Translations under genes and position numbers: made by a program
Shown here: positions 58,901 through 64,000 of the stretch, one piece after another
How positions within the stretch are numbered: the first letter of the stretch is position 1
How the letters are laid out: each line of letters begins with the position of its first letter
Assembly: GCF_000003855.2 (NCBI RefSeq)
Contig: NW_003101657.1
Span: 156,083 to 220,082 of the forward strand
Direction: 5' to 3'
Source of the DNA: Blastomyces gilchristii SLH14081
Lineage: Eukaryota; Ascomycota; Eurotiomycetes; Onygenales; Ajellomycetaceae
Length of the DNA: 64,000 bases
The notes under the pieces: model-generated
Told to the model about the DNA's origin: nothing
Seen by the model: the letters and a program-made list of their open reading frames with translations, nothing else
Databases searched by the model: none

Positions 58901-61670
58901 TGGGCTAGCTAGCTATCAAGCTCATGCCCGCCTTGACAAGGCAGTAACTCAACTTAGCTATGTTAACTTAACAACTAGTTAGTTACATATGATTAATAAT
59001 AATAAACTAAATATGTGCTTGGACCGGGGCCACTGGCCATTCAGAATCATCACGCGTTTCTTGCGATGAAAGGTCCGGGCAAATTCGACCAACCATCGCC
59101 CTATTTAAACGAAATTAACAAGGATAGACCGATCTCCAGACCATACCGTCCTTGTTATCGCACTCGCCAAGAAAGCGTGCGGCAGAAGCACAAACAAGCA
59201 ACCATATGATTTTCTATTTTAAGGTCTGACTGAGCATCCGATGATGCACTTCTCACGTGGGAAGGCAAATCAAACCACCGAACCATGGAGAGAGTGGAAT
59301 ATGCGAGGAGGGTGGTCTGCTCTGCCAGCTGTTCTCGGGCGCTCTGAATAAGAAAATAAGATAGTTAGGAATCCAGTTCAATCAGCAAGGTTTGTCGGTA
59401 AAAGGATACTTCAAATCGAAAGGAGACGTCCTCGTATTATTATTCTTGCCAAACTGTATTATTGAATTAAGTCAGCTTTTCATCCGATGTGGATCCACAG
59501 CTCTCCGGGTAAAGATACTCTGTCTATTTGTCTGCATCTGACTTCCGATTTCGCTTGCCCGTTTTTGACTTCTGGCGCCAGTTTTCCTCCAGTTCTAACC
59601 CGCCCATTGCGTTCGAGTCACAGCTTCACAGAAAGACACAGCAAGAGGAGTTGCTTGCACTGGTTCACTCACAAGTTCCCATTTCATTCTTCTTATTTTG
59701 ATCAATGCCTACCGTCGGTGGAGAAGACGTTTGATGTCATGGAGTAGAACCCGAGCGAGCTTGGATCCTGCGCTGGAAATAGGAAATACCGGAGGATTGG
59801 GCTCCCGGCAACGCTAGTAATCACGTGATATGTAATACAGATACAGCCTCATGTATTGTCATCTTCAACTACAATCCATCATCATCGCTGTTCGTCATTG
59901 TTATTTCATTAAAGAATATAATTCTAGCTGGCACAGTGACAGGCACTGCAGTAGTGACTGCACTGGGGTGACTCTTCCGTTGACGGGTGTGGACAAGAAT
60001 GCCAATCGCCGCTTAGGCCTCCGTTAGCCTCGCGCTTTGCTCAAGCGGTGCCGGAGAAGTCCCGAATGCCTGGCAAGCTTCGCCCTGACCACAGCGACCA
60101 GACCTTCAAGCGAGATATGCCAAGGGTTGTAGACCCTGTCTCAGATCCGCCTTTTGTTCTGCCGTCTCACCCCGATGCTCTTTAGGCCCACAGAACGAAA
60201 TGAAAAGTCCCCGAGAACTCGAAAAGAACAAACCGAGGGCGGGGGTCCCGGCCCTGCTCATGTCCATGCCCAGCTTGATCCTCCAACCCCTCGCCAAGGA
60301 TAACCAACGAATCAACTTTGAGGGCTATCGGGCGCCCTCGAGAATTCAGCTATTTCGAAAGGAGGTGGGCAATTCATGGGCTTTCGGGTATAGCCATCTC
60401 TATGACACAAGATTTTCAGACTCGTCTATTTCACCAGCAGGATGATGCAGGAAGCAAAACGACTTCATTAAGTCATTCTGAGCGGGATTTCTGTTAAAAC
60501 GACTTTCCCTCTTATCTTGAGAGTTAGGAAATGACTACCTCCGATCGATGTCTGCACCGGTCGCGGCCAAAACTTGGCGTCAGGGAAATTTCATCCGAAG
60601 CTTTCAACGCTTTCCCTGTCTCGTATGGCTCTCTTAGGCCGAAGTCTGTTTTGATTGGTGTATTGAACCTCTCCTGATAAATATTCTGAGATTGGCTGTG
60701 GTCAGGCTCATGTTGAAATACTTCGCCATAAACTCCTTGTGTTCTCCTCTATGGTCCTTTTCAGAGGGCATGACTTTTCTCTTTGCCGTTTATAAAATGG
60801 GCGTTGACCATCTCCGATTTCGGCCTTGCGTTTTCCCCTCAGAGGCTCAGGAATTTGGCGGTGGTTTTTCTCCTCCCAGTGAAACAACCCTTTTTTATGC
60901 ATGGAGATAATTGAGGCAGGGATACCCGAATTTTTACGATCCTGGTTTGGCCACTTGAGGTCTCCTCCAGAGCTGAGCATTTGCAGCTAAACGGACACAA
61001 ATCTCAACCCCTGTCCGAAGCGCAGTTCACACGTCGCATATACTGGCGATAATTACGTCTCACCCCTCCAGACACGACTTACAGGGGATCAAATGTTCAT
61101 AGACCTTTGAAGAGGACAACGACAATCCCCATCTTTCTAACACCAACCACTTTTGGCCACAACGAGGTATCTTTTGGCTAGTGTGTTGAGTAGCAAAGTG
61201 ACCCCATGCTACTGCTCAAAGTGGTGCTTTTTGGACAGGTCCTGTATCTCACGAGTCCAGGCCACCTCATACAGAGCGGGAGAGCTCCTGTGACGTATTT
61301 AGATCAGAGATCTCCATGGAGGTGGACTTCCTGAACTGCCAGTCCTCGAGGCACCGGATATTTCCAAATTTCCCTCCCACCCACCCCTAGGGCAACAGCT
61401 TTTGCATTGTTGGTTTGCGTTGCCGCAAAAGGACGTCGTGCTCTTAGCTGGGTTAGCTGGCAACAGTGCCCTTGCAAAGCTTGCTCCACCAGGTTCTTTT
61501 TTTTATTTCCACCTGTCATTTGCTAGGTTGGCACCAGTTACTTAACCGCCTCCCCCACCTCTTGAGCGCCGGCCTCGTCATGTCATAAGTTTTTAACAAT
61601 TCGCTCAAGTTTTTGCCTTGCAGCCTATCTTTTCAAAAGGGAGCTTTTTTACCTTCTCGGTCAATATCTA

Positions 61671-61702
61671 TTTTTTTTTAAAAAAAAAAAAAAAAAAAAA
61701 AA
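61671..61702 (+). repeat. T9A23 homopolymer junction
   Basis: Nine T followed by 23 A. Confidence 0.9.
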
Positions 61703-64000
61703 TTCTGCCATCCCGAATACTATCGAGCTACTGCATTCTATTATTCTTGGACAAGACAAGATAGTAGATGCAGTTTCTTTCTTATGATCCTAGCTGATTG
61801 GATTGTCGCTGCTTGGGATTGCCAGGTTGGTATGTCGTCCATCATGGCCATATTTACCACTATTCTCAACCATTCTGATACATTGTCTCCTGAATATCTG
61901 CGCCCGACGAAAAGCGAGCTTCAGTTTTCTGGTACCAATGTCGTTGAGTGTGACGGCTTCTGCAAGTTTATTGGAAAAAATGACTGCTATTGCAGACCAC
62001 TCGCAAGGTTTCGTACATGTACATGTAGTACATGCACACGGATGTTTAGTTGCTGATCCTATGACATGTTACTTTTCAAGTTCAGGTCGATCATTACATT
62101 GACTGGTGCAACATGTATGGAGTGGATCAGTTGATACAGCGGGAAGTTAGGTCCATTGTCAATAAAGCTGCGGGGATTTGCAACCAGTTTAATACTCGAA
62201 AGCGACTAAGGAACGTTTCATGACAAGCTGCCAAATTGAAAAACAGAAAATATTGCTGTCTTATTTCATACCTGTTTTCCATCCTCGTTTCGTTGCCAAT
62301 CTATGTCAACCAACCCCACCCCACCCTCAAACTTAGGAGTATTTCGCGACTTTAGATGCCCGAGCCCCTTAGAATATTTGCCTCGAAATATACACATCGT
62401 CTGTATGGCACTCTTAATCTTGCACGTTCACCCATAGGGCTCTAATAGCGAGATTGCGTAACTCACATATTTCATGGTACCTCTGTTGCGCCTATTGTAT
62501 CATTTGTGCCCATTTCACACCCCTTTTCTTTCACCATATTAATGGGTTTTTAGAGTCGAGGGACAACCTCCATTCGTCTTACGACTGAATCTACGGAATC
62601 ATTGCTCTAGACACATAGCCCATAAAAGGGGACGTTTCTCCTTACATACAATACAAAGTCAACTATGTTGGATCATGCGTCACTTTTATAGCCACTGTGT
62701 CTTCTTGAAGCTGTGAATTATCCTATCTTGCAAATCTGTCATTGCCAGACTGACTGTCAATCATTCTCTCTTTTCCTGTCCCATTCTCTTGCCCCTGTAT
62801 ACACTTGGAGCAGGAAGAAATTTCAACAAGACAGACACTAAATTTTTTTTATTGAAAGCTTTTTGCTCTACAACATTGATATGTCTATATGTGAATCATC
62901 CATTCTTCATTAACATCCTCCACTATTTTATATCACCTTTGTAAAAGATATGAGCTTTTTCCCTTCATAATGGGCTCAATGTACGCCCCATTTTGCTTCC
63001 AGTGAGGAGTAGTTTCCACTTGACAGTCCTGCTGGAGCAAGATACAGGCGGTAACATTATGCAACAGCGACAGACAAGGCAGGTAGGTGTGCAAGGTAAT
63101 ATAATAGAAAGAACAACAACTACTTTGGGCTGAGTGATGAATCTTCCTTCTTTTGACAATGGTATATATATATACTAGGTTGGGAACAACAGGTGTCTCC
63201 ATTGCTCTCCATCATTCACCTTGGGAGAGATATACTCCTGCAAAAAATTTCAAGGAAGTGATGTCAGACTTCTCAGACACAGGCTGCTGCACTGGGATAG
63301 TATAGAAAAATAGCTGGTGTGGTGGTGCAGCAATGTCAGAGATTCAGGATCATTCCATTTGTATTTGAGGGTAGATAGAGCATCCGAATGGCAGACAACC
63401 AGAAATGCCTTTGCTCTCATCTTCAATCTTAAGGCACCTTTGGACAGAATAAATGTGGAAAGATGGTTTCCTGGGAACCTCAGTGTCTCCAGAAGGTTTC
63501 TGGGGCTGAGGTGCTGAACACTGTGAAGCTCTTTCAATATGCATCATGTATGACTTGCGGATTTTTGGCTAAATGGGGTGAGATCCGATACATCATTGCT
63601 CAATTGTTCCTTGTGAAAGTGTGTGAGGGACAGATGGCTGGAAAATAATCCAATGGCAATGAATATAAGCAAGCATATTGTAAGAAACCCTTGGATAATT
63701 ACAATGACAAACCCAACAATGGTAGCAGTGATTCACCCCAGGTTGAATTGAGAGTCAAACAAGGAAGACAAAGGTACTGCAGACACCTTGCTGATTCTGA
63801 CCAAGTAAACCATCAAAGCATTTATTCAAGTAGATTCAAATGGCCTAAACCAGCCAATACAGAATAGAGCAATACACTCAACTGCTAGGAGGCCAAATAC
63901 TTGAGCTATTTAATAGGTCGTTTGAACCTGCTCTAACGAAGCACGCACGAATAAAATTCGTAGCCAACCCACGGCACAGACAACCACCAACGGGATTGAC

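Larger units (their letters stand above)
50154..64000. other. 13.8-kb region without supportable genes, upstream of mtfA
   Basis: Composition is normal. All open frames are shorter than about 145 codons, overlap on both strands and show no domains. I saw no consistent exon chain, tRNA or rRNA. Simple repeats are listed separately. The section nearest mtfA probably holds its promoter and 5' UTR. A hydrophobic 96-codon minus frame at 57,111-57,401 and overlapping frames at 63,250-63,650 were considered and not accepted. Confidence 0.55.

Noticed and set aside
63250..63650. Overlapping open frames possibly from a transposase
   Set aside because: No catalytic motif or terminal repeats could be recognised.

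Overview
The window looks like a chromosome piece from a filamentous ascomycete (Pezizomycotina). Short introns, a NIMA kinase carrying the fungal kinase-domain insert, an MtfA-type zinc-finger regulator and RIP-mutated retrotransposons all point to Eurotiomycetes. The two-compartment base composition suggests Onygenales, perhaps a Blastomyces- or Emmonsia-like member; the genus is inference. No prokaryotic, plasmid or CRISPR features were seen.

Positions 1 to about 25,257 form an AT-rich transposon graveyard. From left to right it holds the 3' part of a Tad-like LINE with an RNase H domain (1-3226); a Ty3/gypsy element (A) split into three pieces by two later, complete gypsy insertions (B, 3488-10742, minus strand; C, 11182-16909, plus strand, a chromovirus with a chromodomain); unassigned AT-rich DNA; a palindromic TIR-type element near 21.4-22.4 kb; and the N-terminal half of a Helitron on the minus strand (about 22.4-25.26 kb). 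B and C have length-matched LTRs and exact 5-bp target duplications (GAAAT and AGATA). Almost all coding frames are broken by changes of the C-to-T / G-to-A type expected from repeat-induced point mutation (RIP).

From 25.26 kb the composition changes abruptly and ordinary genes follow. They are sub2 (mRNA-export DECD-box helicase, minus), an RNase P Rpr2/Snm1-type subunit (plus), a putative BLOC-1 subunit Cnl1/BLOC1S4-like protein (minus), a WBP11-domain splicing-associated protein (plus), the NIMA mitotic kinase (minus), an ankyrin plus double-BTB protein (plus) and the C2H2 regulator mtfA (minus). sub2 and rpr2 are divergent across about 0.54 kb; rpr2/cnl1, WBP11/nimA and BTB/mtfA are convergent. 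A decayed Ty1/copia fragment lies between nimA and the BTB gene.

The last 13.8 kb (50,154-64,000), upstream of mtfA, contains no coding region I can support, only simple repeats. The genes are unrelated housekeeping and regulatory loci and do not form a cluster. The most notable observations are the in-frame nested insertions, the inverted-repeat element sharing a terminal motif with the Helitron, a one-base frame problem in nimA exon 1, the long first intron of sub2 and the large mtfA upstream region. I did not find convincing evidence of a new biological system.
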